Assembly (NCBI GenBank): GCA_914767715.1
Contig: OU612071.1
Location: 8,849,493-8,913,492 of the forward strand
From: Membranipora membranacea
Lineage: Eukaryota; Bryozoa; Gymnolaemata; Cheilostomatida; Membraniporidae
Length of the DNA: 64,000 nucleotides
Direction of reading: 5' to 3'
This document shows, one piece after another, positions 12,259 to 24,078 of the stretch. Under the pieces are notes generated by a model. That model saw only the letters and a list, made by a program, of their open reading frames with translations, ran no database searches and had not been told where the DNA came from. The translations under genes were made by a program, and so were the position numbers. The stretch's first letter is position 1. Each line of letters opens with the position of its first letter.

Positions 12259-15200
12259 ATGGCTCCAAAAGCACCATTGTATTACATCGTCAGCTCCATT
12301 CGAAGAGAGGAAGTAAGCATTGTTAGCAGTATTTGGATCAAAAAGTCAACTTTATTAAAGGAAAAGGACAAGCTAAAACACTCAGTTGTGGTGAGTCATA
12401 AATTTTCTTAGCAAAACACTTTTTTTTTAAATTTCCAATATTCAAATATGCAGTTTTATTTTAATGATTTCAAATCTATTTTTTAAGATTTATCAAGTTG
12501 GTTCATTTGAAAAGAGTGCCATATGGTTGAAATGCCCCAAATACTAATTTTTGGTATACATTGGTGTTTAGCAGCGCCAACATGGATTGACAAGACAAAG
12601 CCTCGCAAGTGCATATGACTTACTGATCTGTGGATATTCCAAATGTTATCTTGGAGTCCTTTCTTATTGACTAGTGTAACAGCTGCTCTGATTATTTTTT
12701 CCAGAAATGCTATTGGCCACCACCCACCACAAACGGAAAAAGCCTCAGGAAGGAGCATGCATTTCCAGATATTGGCAATTGGACGTTGTATGACGCAAAG
12801 ATATTGCAGCTTACAGGTAATGAGACAAAGCTAACATTGTCTACGGCATTGGTTTCAATAATTTATCATGATTGCATCACACTATAGGAAAGTACTATAT
12901 TACGCCGATAAATTCTTGTGGGATATCCCATTCACTTGGTATTATCGGCTGTGGAATCTTTTAATCTTCGAGGGTGGTTATAGCGGAGATTATAGCTCAA
13001 AAAATAATTTCTAAAATGAGAGATTTTCAAAAAAAAGCACAGCTGATACATATATCCTCAGTAACAGGATGGAACTCGGAGTTGCAACCTCAGTCAATTC
13101 ATATGTATTTGAGCGCTGCACACATAACATGACCACCGCATGCACAATAGAGCCAAACTTAAGTTCAATCTACAAAAGTTTGCAGTATTAAGCAAGATCG
13201 TGTTGCAAACATATGCCAGCATCCCTCTCACTAAAATGTTACGCATTTTCTTTCCAGAGGACCACGAAAAGGCCAAGGTGTATGAGTCGCAAGCAAGAAA
13301 GAAGGATGATATCACTACTGGTTAGTTAAACTTTACACAAAAATATAAATAAATATAACTGATGTCCCCAGCAATGTGGTTGCTGTTAGGTTGGAGGTAA
13401 TGGTTCGGTTTAAAGGCTGTCCTTTCCTATGTCTGAATTAATTACTATCACTAAGCATCAATATTTACACTAAGGATTAAGGTAAAATCTCATCCAAAAT
13501 TCTTCAACTGCTTCTTCTGTGTTGCTGAGACATCAAAATTTTCTATCCTCAACAACCAGGAATCAGAATGGGGTAAAAATTTGTCAATCATTCAAAGAAA
13601 TATTCACATGGTCTGACATTCAAATCAAGTGTCTGCGCTTTCGACCATTGAAAACTCAGGGAACAGCACTGCATATGTATATATTTAGTCCTGTTTGATC
13701 TCGATGCTTCACAGGTCGCTGTACTGCTACATAAAAATTGGTGCTGCTTAAGATTTCCCTTGTAAAAAGAGTCAAGGATATTTATTTTAGGAATTCTTAC
13801 AAGTACTTGGGTTGTTGGATGTTGTCAATTTATTTCTGGTAAACAAGCGCAGACTGAACTAATGATTTCATACCACAAACAGGTTAACATTGATGTTTTG
13901 GTTTGAAAATACTGTGTTTATGTAGATACAGAGGCTGGTGAACAAAGCTTGAGGAAACAAACTCTGTCATCTCCCCAGCGAATTCAGAAGGACCCTAGTA
14001 AGTGTATGCAACATTCTTTTATTTTCACATTTAATTTAGGGCATGCAGTTGCGGTTGGTTGGTTTATGTAGCGAAAAGGACCACTAAATCTTTGGTTGGG
14101 AACTGATAGCAGTAAGGAGTGGTCACTGTCATGATGTGTATGCATGATTTGCAGTACCGGTATCGGTGTTTTGATATTTGGTGTGAGTTGATCATTACTA
14201 TACACGTTATGGCCGGTCTAGGTCTTGCTGCTAGTCAGCGTTTCCTTTATACTGTGATATATATTAAAATGTATCCCACATTGAGCACCATTATCGAATT
14301 GTTGCACTCAAACCCCTTGCCGGCAATAAATATGATCTGTGGTTTGTTATGGTCCATATAATAAACAATTTTGTGCCCGGTGCAATCATTTGACTAAGAA
14401 AATAATTCAGTTGTAATTTTTTAAAGATGATGGTGATGGAGAAGAGAGGAATGGTGCAAATGATGACAATAGTACACATGATGGCAGTAGTATGGCTATA
14501 CCACTACCGTCATTTGATCTAAAGACCTCTCATGGTGAGTTATAACTCAAGATTGATTCATGAGATAAAATGCATTACCAACTTAAAGACCGATTATAGA
14601 AGAATCATGATAGCGGGCCCCACCAGATGCACTTGTTGACTCAGAATTGATTTATATATATATTGAACCTATAATGTTATTCGAGGCAGCCTCTTCCCAA
14701 TATATATGTTCAATGATTCGATATCTCTGATTTTTGCAACACAATAAACTAGCCCAATCATCCGGGCGTTGTTGTAGTCGCAGGAAGGGATCATTATTAT
14801 CAGCCAAGTCTATTTTTGACATTGCCTTGGAGTTGCGATGTCACGGGAAAGGGGTTGACAACTCCGACCATCTGTGAACAATAATTGAAATACACCAGAA
14901 GTGCTAAACATCTATTTCTCTCTTGGTATCTTCAATATCAACTAACATCCGTTGACAGTTAACGTCCACCATGGGTTCAATATTTAGATGGTTTCTGCCA
15001 AAGATGAATATCATGGATCCATTTCGGTTCATTGATAACCCATATTTACATTAAAAGCAGCCACTTTGTTTTGTTGTTAAGTTTAGATAGAGTGAAAATA
15101 CAACTTCAGAATAAGTACCTAACAATTTATCGATTGCTAGCAAAAAAATTCTTTGTTTTTAGATGAAGATCTCATTTCAACTCCGAAAGAAAAAAGCCCA

Positions 15201-18200
15201 GAATAATGAGTCCAGAACCATCGGCTAGTACGCGTAAGTATCCCTTTCTCCTTTTAGTCTCTGTACAAAAATCAGGCTCATTGCAACAAAGATACGGTAT
15301 CCAGTTTTTTCTGAGACTTGAACTGTATTGCTCAAATGAGAGAATAATATTGGAACAGATAATAGCCAGACAACTTTGGACCGGAACTGAGATCTGCTTC
15401 CGCTTCTAACACTTAATTGGAATGCCTCAGAAACATGCATAGGTGGTTCAATATATCAGTGCACTCTTTAAAACATGTTCATTGCAGTAAGATGAAGTTG
15501 GATTGAACCTATAGCAGGACAATTTCAAAAAGATTACAGATAAGCTTAAGATTTTTGAAAACTTATCATCTGAAATCCTTTTCACATAATTTGGTCAAAT
15601 ATTTGAATAAATTCCAACCAATAGATTGGCCGAGATCACTGCAGAGTAATCAATTTTGTTGCTGATGATAAATGTGATCAACTTGATCCGAATCGATACG
15701 GTAATTTCCGAACTACAAAAGCTCAGTCAAGTTTGCTAGATGGATATTTATCATCTGTTCCTATCAAAACTGTGGTCCACCTCGCTACCTTTGTTATGTA
15801 ACTAGATTTAAGCGCATTGGTCACTTTTTCAGCTCAACAATGGTATACTATAACAACACAACCCTATTAGTAACGAAATACATAAATATCTTATGAGTTG
15901 TCCCCCTCTGTGAAAAATGGTGGACAACTCCTGATTGAACTGTTGAACCTTGATAAGGAACTTTTAGCATTTAATGGAATACTATGATATTTTAATTCCA
16001 AGTTTTTATTGTAGATGGATATTCACAATCGTGTGTGGAGTTGGGGGAAACTTCAAATCAGAAAATTGAAAGTGAGTTATTTGAATGTTGATAAATAGAT
16101 TAATACTCCCTGGATGGCAGCGACCATTTCGATCTAAATGATACACTTTTTTATCTGTTTGTCAATTATTAGGATGTCACTTACTGCCAACACCAACACA
16201 ATCAGGCAAAGTAATTCATCCACAGTCTTCCCTCAAATACAGGACAAAGAACCCCAATATATTCTTTGCGAAACAAAAGACTTTGCCTTTGGTTGTATCG
16301 CTGGAAAAAACTTTGTGAATAATTGGTTGAATGGATTTTCATATTTCTTCTATAGGGTTGCTGACAAACCTTGATATGAAGGTCAGCAAGATAATCAGAC
16401 ACCTTGAGAGAGGAGAGAGTGGCAGTTTCTCTGCAGTCGAGAAAAACATACTCGACATGTTTGAGAGCCCTCTGGAATCTCCAGAGGAGCTCATGCTTTT
16501 CAACGAGCAACTCAAAGAGGATGATACCAATAATCAGCAGTTTGTAAGTAGACCAGTGGTTAATCAGTATTTTAATTTGCAATATCAAAAATTTTGGGTC
16601 GCAAATATGCTGCAAAAATAGGTGAAGGGAAGAATCATTTCTGCAGCACATGATCTACATCTGATGAATCATGACTGTGCTCGAATTAGTTTGCTCTTAT
16701 TAACCATAACGGCAAAGAGAAGGCGAATTACAGAATGTCAACCATATCGCCAGATCGGCTACATGGGGGCCTGGACGGAAAAAAACAGACTTTTTAACTT
16801 TCATGACACATATACAGATACGCCATTATAAAAATGTTGTGTTTTTTTTCAGTTTTCATAAAATTTATTCTTGCAGCAAAAATTCTGTGAGACAATCGGA
16901 GGAAGGAGCCTCACCGAGGCTGTTTTCACCACAATGAGGAGAGTGGCTTCAAACCATGTTTGGCAGCATTTCACGCTGCAGGGCACAAAGACAAAACAGT
17001 GCCTTGCAGGCACAAGAGTCTTCAAGACGATAGGAAGTAAGTAAAGGCTTTGATGACAAAATGCTGCCTCAAGCGTAATTTACACACCTTTGTTGATTCA
17101 ATGAGTGCTTTCAGAATTATTAGCGGAAGTTACCTGCCCATGAGGTTTTGGAAGACAACTACTTGTGTAAGGCATTTAGTATGAACCCTCATGTGATAGG
17201 CAACATAGACAATTGTTATTCATTATTTACTCTGTGAGTTTTTAAGGGTAGAAGCACATGATATTTATGAGCAGGCAGGGGTAGTGGTTCTCACTGTACT
17301 TCAAAAATGTTATGATAAATCTAGACAGGACATTAAGTGGAGTATTAGCAGTGATGCATTTATTCTAGGGTGCCATTACACCATTGGGATGTGTAGTAGC
17401 AACGGTGTTATCATCAATCATATTTTGAGTTTGAGCTTTTCGAAACCAACTGATATTAATTTTAATCTACCCTATAGGAGTTTAGTTTTCGCGGCATTTA
17501 GGATTCGCATTTCGGTTGATTCCTAGATTGCGAAATTTAGTGTATCTTAAATTAAACTCACTCACCATAGTTGCATAAACAATTTACAATTATACAGGAA
17601 TACACCTTCCCCAGCATGCAAGCTAGCGTGGTGTAGTGGTCTAAGTGTCTGCCTTGCAATCAGATGGAGAATTATGCCTTGGGTTTGAATCCCAGCTTTG
17701 ACATTTTTTTAAAATTTTCACTAGTAAGCCTACTAGCGAAATTTAACTCTAGCTAAATTAAACTCCTATAGGGTAAATGATTTCTTTAACAAATAACAAC
17801 TCGAACGTGATTGTGAAACGCTGCCCAATCTCATGCAATTTTCAAACTCAAAACCCAATTAAAGTTGATCAAGTAGTAAATAAAACCTGGACTGCAGACC
17901 AAATGAGAACAACATTGCCAATAAACATTTCAATGGTCAAACCTCAAGTGCCTTATCTGTATATTGGGCTTTGTTTAAGTTTCTTATGTTCACAATGTTT
18001 TACCCCAGTTTTGTTTGACTGCCTGCACTGCCTGCGCTGCCTTCTAGTAATTGATATGTTTATCTTTCAAAGGAGCTGTGAGGGCACTGGGATACAATGA
18101 CACTGCGGTGATAGAGAAGATGGGGGATCTCTGTAGAGCCGCACCTAATCAGAAGGGCGGCATCAACTTTAGTGTTGGAAAAAAATGTAAGTTGAGTGGC

Positions 18201-18287
18201 AAATGGCCTGTCATGACAACCTTTGTTGGGTGGGGAGGGGGCGCCGACAAAGCTTGTCAAGACATACTATCTGGCTCAGTACAATGA
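12259..18287 (+). CDS. DUF4806-type protein gene carried in the 14.2-kb element
   Basis: Ten exons can be laid end to end: 12259-12390, 12705-12816, 13258-13320, 13926-13997, 14427-14534, 15163-15233, 16015-16071, 16356-16543, 16877-17036 and 18073-18287. They give roughly 390 codons, nearly all with clean GT-AG borders and matching phases. The N-terminus (YYIVSS ... VSSIWI, then KCYWPPP, then NWTLYDAKIL, then EDHEKAK) matches the usual N-terminal domain of DUF4806 proteins. The middle is acidic and low-complexity. The C-terminus (PEELMLFNEQL, TIGGRSLTEAV, FTLQGTKTKQCL, VFKTIG, AVRAL) is the DUF4806 domain. The sixth exon breaks the frame: it has an in-frame TAA at 15204 and is one base short, consistent with a lost A in the AAAAAA run near 15190. 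An AATAAA lies at 18784. The molecular function of DUF4806 is unknown. The gene may be element-encoded or captured cargo. Confidence 0.75.
15163..15233 (+). pseudogene. Frame-broken sixth exon of the DUF4806-type gene
   Basis: The entering phase 1 frame reads to TAA at 15204-15206. The exon is 71 nt, which leaves the wrong phase for the next exon. All other internal exons up to this point have lengths divisible by three. A one-base loss in the A-run would explain both the stop and the phase. Skipping of this exon would keep the frame, because both its neighbours are phase 1. A sequencing or assembly error in the homopolymer is possible. Confidence 0.6.
17470..17773. mobile_element. TA-flanked MITE with a tRNA-like module
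   Basis: The ends are the inverted repeat CCCTATAGGAGTTTA (left) and TAAACTCCTATAGGG (right), a perfect 15-bp match. TA dinucleotides flank both sides (17468-17469 and 17774-17775). At 304 bp with no coding frame, this is a typical miniature element. It lies in the intron between the ninth and tenth exons of the DUF4806-type gene. Superfamily assignment beyond TA duplication is uncertain. Confidence 0.88.
17625..17710 (+). other. tRNA-like Pol III module (Ala-TGC-like) inside a MITE
   Basis: An A-box-like stretch (GTGGTGTAGTGGTCTAAGTG), an anticodon-type stem GTCTG/CAGAT around CCTTGCAAT, a B-box (GGGTTTGAATCCC) and a T7 run are present in order. The acceptor stem pairs only with a bulge and the anticodon loop is too long. 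It is therefore a tRNA-derived module rather than a functional tRNA gene. Confidence 0.55.
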
Positions 18288-19486
18288 ATTGCACACAGAC
18301 TGGCACTTTTAGGTTAATTGCAGTTCAAGCTCCAGGTAGTCAAGTTTAATTGAAAGACTTAAGATTGTTTAAGGTCTTTCAAGTAAGTCTTAGCCTAGTT
18401 TCTCTAAACAAGTTACAAATATGTATGCAGCCTGTTAGAACTAAAAGTAGCGAGCAAATGACAAAGGTCATTGCTAAGCTGATGCTCAATGAATGATAAA
18501 TTTTTATTTTAGGAGCCCTACTTTGAGTTTACTATCTGACTCTGTTACCATTCAATCCAACGAATCATATAACTATTTTGAGCTTTGAGCTCAGACCTCT
18601 GTACAAGAGCAGACAACTCCTTAAAATACAAAGGAGTCTTGAAAGAAGCATTGTATCGGTGGAGTTGAACCAAATGCATTGTAGGAAAACAACTGTAATA
18701 AGAAGGTGTTGTTATTCTCGTCTTTTAGAAAATCACAGAGCTTACTCTGAATGGGGACAGCGATGACTGCAGCATAGATAGCCAATAAAGTAAAAAAATA
18801 GATATCTAACCAATTTTATTTTTCTCCACCATTAATGTTCATTTTTTACTTTTGATAAACAAAATTGTTGATTACACGTATATAATCATCATTGAACATT
18901 ATTTTGCAATGAATAAAACAACTTGGACCATCACTACACTCTTTGCTAATCAAATGACGAATATGAGGATTTGATAGACTTGTGAGGTAAACAGAGCTTG
19001 AAAGTTGTAGTTGAAAGTTGTAGTGCTGAAGCAATGGCTGTTGTCTTACTGTCATTGCTGTGCCGTGCAAATCGTCAAGTCATTTAAATTTGGAAATTTT
19101 AATGGAGTTCAGCATTGACGAATTGGATTGTCATGATGACGTTATATAAATGGTTTCTCCAAATATCGGGCAAAAATGTGTTTTTAGTAGAGTTCGACGA
19201 TGACGGATTGGATTGTTATAAAGACATTATGTAGATGGTTTCTTCAAATATCGGGCAAAATGCGCTCAGGGAATCGCCACGATACTGGGTTTCAATGATA
19301 AAAAATTTTATCGTGAAACTGTTATGAAAACATTTTGTAAAACATCGTTCGAAACTATTATCACGGCAATAAAATTGTGTCTACACATTTTGCTATTTTT
19401 ATGTCGTGGCACGACGTTATCACGAGGACCACTACTGTTATGATAATGTTATCAGAAGGTTTTCATAACATTTTGTGTTTGCTGGG
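18288..19486. other. Right end of the 14.2-kb element
   Basis: No gene follows the DUF4806-type stop. There is a polyadenylation-like AATAAA at 18784. Two direct repeats of about 88 bp (about 19100-19187 and 19188-19270) share GGATTGGATTG/GAATTGGATTG and CAAATATCGGGCAAAA. The last 200 bp carry several AAAATGTT, AACATTTT and ATAATGTTATC words like those at the left end. Confidence 0.55.
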
Positions 19487-20024
19487 TAGATGATTACAAT
19501 AATTATCACTGGAATCAATTGATTTGGTTGCCCCAAGCGCAATAACCTCTAGAATGGCTGAATCATATTCGATTCGGTTGGTATCGGGCATAACATTTTG
19601 GCTGCATTTTACGGCTTGAAACTCAAGGTGTCCACTTACTGCTTAGAGGGTCACAAGAAGTGTTAAATCCTAGTACTAAGGCTGTGATACATCTGATACT
19701 AGGATGCATTCAAAAAATAAGAGGTCTCTAGATCTCTCAAAATGAATGTGCAATAGTTGCGAAAATCGGACAGCGAAACTTTGACCATAGCCTATAGATA
19801 GACTGTCAATATTGAGAATGGATATGTCAGCCCAATGGAGCAGAAATCAGGAACCCTGACTGTTAAAACCCCTGGAGACAAGGGAATATTCAAACTTCTC
19901 ATATTTTTAATCCTGATTTTAAAGGGTTTTTTAGAAGCTCTTCATAACATTAGTATAACATACCCTCTACAGTACATGATTCTAACGCTGGGACTTGAAA
20001 TATTGTTATGCTTAAATTTCTGAA

Positions 20025-20294
20025 ATGGGAAGGGACAGATCATGTGTTATCAATAACTTTGTCGATGATACTCTGAAAATAGCGTCATTTTATGGGTCTG
20101 GTAACAGGTTCACAAAGTTTGACTTTAAATATTACACTAATATAACGTTAGTATCATGCTCCAAATATCTGATATTAACAAGCAAGATGGTGTTTCACTT
20201 GTCGGCCCACATACAGTAAGCCCTTATACAACAATAATCCTCAATAGAAGTATACAAAAGACACCACTCCAATTGAACTCCTGAATGTACAAAG
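20025..20294 (+). promoter_or_regulatory. 5' leader of CTL-3, second leader type
   Basis: The recurring MGRDR(S/L)CVI(N/S)NF frame is present, but the sequence after it differs from the CTL-4 leader type. The same leader variant is found before CTL-6 (31176-31445) and CTL-8 (37681-37948), so these three form a subfamily. No clear CCAAT/TATA pair like that of CTL-4 was seen upstream. Confidence 0.5.
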
Positions 20295-21963
20295 ACGGAC
20301 GTTTCAGTGGAGAAGCGTAGTAGACCTGATAGTCAAAGTAAAGCCATTGTCGGAAAATTTACTCTGATCTTCCTGCTGATAGCTATAATGTTTTGTGCTG
20401 GTGGTATCGGTGCTCTTCACATCAGAGAGCTTCAGGATAGGATTGAGAGCTCGGAGAAGGTCAGTTTATATTTATATTTGAAGACTACCCAAAGACCAAC
20501 GCATATTATGATAAAGTTGTTCACATCCCAATGCACAAATATGACAGAAATTTATTTGGTTAAGTTAATTAATGGTATGGCCGCAGACTTAGAAAATTTA
20601 TTTAACAAGCAATCATTCAAAATTTTCTAAATCGGGGTTGTTGAAACAGGAAACTCCGATGCAAAACATAAAATAGGATGATGGGATACACTGTGTTCAA
20701 CAATATGGTAGCTTGCGAGTATTAACGGCAAGATCCGTTGCTCCATTTCAGGTTTGTGGAACCAGTCAAGATGATCCGATTGACAAGCAAGAGGTCCTTT
20801 CATTGTCATCTACATCATCGATACAAGACATCCAAGCTCTTCTTGAGACCCAGCTATAGGAAATAATATCTAATGTGCAAGTCCAATGCAAGGTTGGGGA
20901 TTCGGACCTCCAGCGTGAAATCACTGATCGGGCCGCTGATCTCAGAAAAGAGATGGAATCTAAATCCTCGCATGTTCAGCAACACGTTGATGATATTTGT
21001 TTGCAAATCAGTAAAGAACTCGGCACAGTAAATAAAGGGATTGAGAGAGTTAACAACATGATAGCGCTTTATCATATTAATCATACAGGTAATTTCTCAA
21101 TTTAGATTCTATTTTGTATATTGTGTATTTTGTATTTTGTATTTGTATATTGTGTTCTTGTAGTGTCAGCTAATGAATGATTGCCTTATATTGGGTTTTC
21201 CTTTCAGAAAGCTTCAGGCATCAGAGGAGAATAGAAAATAAAGGAGATGATGCCAGTTATTGGTTAGCTAGGTTGGGCATAGTTAATGACCTCTCGGTTA
21301 AAGAAGTGCTGCTAAATGAAATCCCATTTAACATGTGATACTTTTTAGTAATGAGGGGTCAATGCCTTATAGTAGTAGTGTTCCTTAGCATGCACATGTT
21401 CATTCATGATATTCTGTTTATCGTCTCTTCATATTCTGCAGATATCACTTGTGCCTCTGGCTACAAACTGAATCCATATCGAGGTACATGCATCAGATTT
21501 GTGAGGACGGCTCTCAGCTGGTTTGATGCCAGAAAAAGTTGTGAAAATAGTGGTGACTATCTCGCCACATTTGATACTTTGGAGTCTGCTTCCTGGGTCA
21601 GACACCAACAGCTTACTGCAGGTAACTACTTGATTTCACTATCCAATACATAGTGTATCCTGTATTGAGTGAATGTCTCAGGACTGATTCTCTCGACTTT
21701 CACCTTCAGGTAAAATTGTTTGGCATGATTGTGTAATTGTCTCTTAGATTCGGAATTGGCAGGTTATGCTTGAGGGGGTAAGAAAACTCAACAGCCACCC
21801 AAGTGAATGAGAAAACCTCGTTGCCCCATAAACTTTCATGTAGCTTATAAAGCCATTATGATGAGAATTATATCAACTGTTATCTATTTTAGGATGGAGG
21901 GGTAACGCCTGGATCGGGGGAAGGAAACTTGGCAATAGCCCCACATTCAGATAGTACGGTACA
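20295..21963 (+). pseudogene. CTL-3: C-type lectin pseudogene
   Basis: The exons are 20295-20459, 20752-21088, 21442-21621 and a truncated exon 4 from 21893 to about 21963. There are four lesions. The normal ATG is ACG (20295). An in-frame TAG at 20857 sits in the stalk exon, where other copies have CAG. An in-frame TAG at 21952 replaces TGG of the W-Y-G motif. Finally, exon 4 stops after about 70 nt and runs straight into sequence that in CTL-6 lies about 100 bp past the stop codon, a deletion probably joined at a short GTAC/TTAC match. Exon 3 is intact, with all three cysteines. The gene is almost certainly dead as a full receptor. Confidence 0.88.
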
Positions 21964-23220
21964 TTTTTAATGATAATCAATATGTTGCAGGCCCAAAGGA
22001 TTTTTGTTGGTAGATAGAATTAAAGAATAGTCTGTGACCAAGGCAAAAGAGTGTACAGCAAGATTCCTACCACTTGGTTGAATTTTCCAGAACCCTTTTG
22101 GATCACATGACTGTTGCAAGGGATACATATCACTCATTGTTTATTTTAACTCAGTTTGGATATTTTATCACAGTCAATAATTGACTCCGCTAAATTTGCA
22201 ATCCGTCATTAACAATATCAGATGAGGCTTGACATAGTTATTAGCGTGTCAGTAGGCATTCTACTTCAATGTCTGAATCCTGACCCTGGGTTGCCAGACA
22301 GTCACTTTGTTACTAGTCATTAGTAACAGTACCGGCATCCCTGAATTAAGACTCATAAATAGACAACCTTGAGAAAACCACAAACTCTGCTGCAGAATTA
22401 CAGATGAAAACATATGCAAAGGTAAGCCTATTTTTCTATGCCTTGTTACCTTATCCTGTAACATGGAAGGTTTTCACTTAGGTCCATGCTTATCACTGAA
22501 AAATGCATCATTGAAAAATTATTCAGCTTACTTCACAAATGACAACTAACCACCGAAATTTTCATCTGATCCCTTCTGAGAATATAAATGATAGCGCAAA
22601 TTAATTTGCGGTATTGACAACGAAAGATATCAAGAGATTTGTGACAGAATAAATACTCTACTAGCGTCTTGCCTAATAATCAGAATTATCCACTTCAATA
22701 ACCTCAGTGCCAGGGCTGAGCATGCAATTAAATGATGTGACGAAATACCTCACAGATCCAAGAAAGCACCACTTATTCAATTGCATGTTGACATTCGTTA
22801 TAAATTTATGGTCAACATTATAGATTGTCTTGCCTCAATCATATTATTACATTGTCTTTTTGGTGATAGATAATGAATTGGTGTAAGTCCTTCGACACAT
22901 GTGTAGAAAACCTCCCCATTGGTGACAAATTACTTCCCCATCTCTTTATCATGTGACAAAACATAACTCAAGTGATTAGTGAAATTTACAGATTCTATCA
23001 TTCTTATATGAAATCTCTACTCTCTACTGATCCATGTTAAAAGGGTCTTCGACAGGACAAAGAAATAGTATATCACACACCATATAATGATGTTTAAATT
23101 AAGTGACTGCTTCAGGCCACCATATCAATTGACTTTAATAGTGATCACTAGTGTAAACATCTATAAGGCAATCTTTTTATCAGACATATTTTATTGTAGG
23201 TACCAAATTTTCGGCAGAGG
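21964..23220. other. Inserted spacer after CTL-3
   Basis: Compared with the spacer after CTL-6 (33120-33200), a block of about 1.4 kb (roughly 22077-23471) has been inserted between CTACCACTT and AAGTGAATG. Apart from the reverse exon 4 at its right end, no coding sequence was found in it. Confidence 0.45.
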
Positions 23221-23453
23221 CTAGTTAGTCTTCTTCTCACATACAAAGTAAAGTTTATCGTTGCGACTGTGGTCAGCCCAGTAATGGTGTTGGTCGTCGC
23301 CCCAGGTAGCCACACAATGCATGGTGGTGGCATTATTGGGGTCCCCTAATGCCAAGTAACTCAAAGTTACAGGCCCAGTATTGATACCATACCATCGAAA
23401 CTCTGAGCTGGTGCTGAGTTTTCTTGCACCAATCCATGCGGCTCTGCTCCACC
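23221..23453 (-). pseudogene. Isolated CTLD exon 4 in reverse orientation
   Basis: On the minus strand an acceptor (ATTTTAG) is followed by a full 233-nt exon 4 that is open to its stop. It keeps W-I-G-A-R-K, the F-R-W-Y-G core and the last F-V-C-E. The ligand-site segment reads G-D-P-N-N, and the cysteine that normally follows W-x-D is replaced (HSR). About 25 bp of intron 3 next to it matches CTL-4/9/11. There is no exon 3 on the minus strand, so this is an inverted fragment. Its open frame suggests it is not very old. Confidence 0.8.
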
Positions 23454-23842
23454 CTAAAATTGGTAAATATTGATTTAAGTGAATGTTGATGATGTCTGTT
23501 CTCAAGGACTCAAGGGTAAGCTTCCTTTAACATCACTCTGTGTAAGGATAGCTGCTGAGAATTAATTTTACCTGAAATGTTGAGTAAACTAAAAAATAGT
23601 GACTGAAATGATGCAGTTTGGGCAACAAACTTTTGATGGGGCTGGTTCTCTCAACATTGTTCCAAATAATCCTGATAACTGATGGAGTGTGTTTTGTCTC
23701 AGAAGAATCTGATATCACAACAAATTCAAGATTTTTCTATTTAACAAAATTTTGTTCTCGATTTGTCTTAAACGACTGCTGACACAGCTGAGCTTTGAAA
23801 GCTTACCCCTGAAAACAGAAAGTCTATGATTACTATTTTTAG

Positions 23843-24078
23843 GGTGGACAGGAGAAGCTTGGATTGGCGCAATGAAACTCAGCAACAGCCCAGAATTCAG
23901 ATGGTATGGTATCAATACTGGGCCTGTAACATTGAGTTACTGGGCAGTCGGGCAACCTAACAATCCCGGCACCAAGCATTGTGTTGGTACCTCGGGAGAC
24001 TGATATCACTATTACTGGTGTGACCTTGGTTGTAGCGCATATAAACTGTACTTCCTATGTGAGCAGGAAACTAACAAA
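23843..24078 (+). pseudogene. Orphan exon 4' downstream of CTL-3
   Basis: A complete exon of 236 nt follows a good acceptor (TTTTTAG). It is the exon-4 variant with A-M-K-L-S instead of A-R-K-L-S and extra cysteines. It has an in-frame TGA at 24001, where CTL-6 and CTL-8 have the cysteine codon TGC. The normal final stop TAA is AAA. The 260 bp before it, including the hairpin seen upstream of the other exons 4', is deleted. Confidence 0.8.

Larger units (their letters stand above)
5332..19486. mobile_element. 14.2-kb TIR-bounded insertion with TA target duplication
   Basis: The left end reads CCCAGCAAACGCAAAATGTT and the right end is the complement of CCCAGCAAACACAAAATGTT (19 of 20 match). 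Both ends are flanked by TA (5330-5331 and 19487-19488). Paralogous 3' flanks of CTL-5 (30630-30650) and CTL-7 (37140-37160) show the empty site: CCCTATAAATGATTAC is split exactly at TA. Both termini also share a subterminal motif, CCTCGTGATAAYGTYGTG, and are followed by short tandem repeats. The interior holds the DUF4806-type gene (12259-18287), a hAT MITE, a TA-flanked MITE and a (TA)n hairpin. No transposase was recognised. TA duplication fits Tc1/mariner-like or related cut-and-paste elements. Whether all 14 kb moved together, or a smaller element grew by later insertions, cannot be decided here. Confidence 0.82.

Noticed and set aside
5332-19486. Two independent MITEs that happen to flank host DNA
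   Set aside because: The TA duplication and the empty paralogous site show that the outermost ends behave as one insertion. Later growth of the interior by nested insertions remains possible and is stated in the entry.
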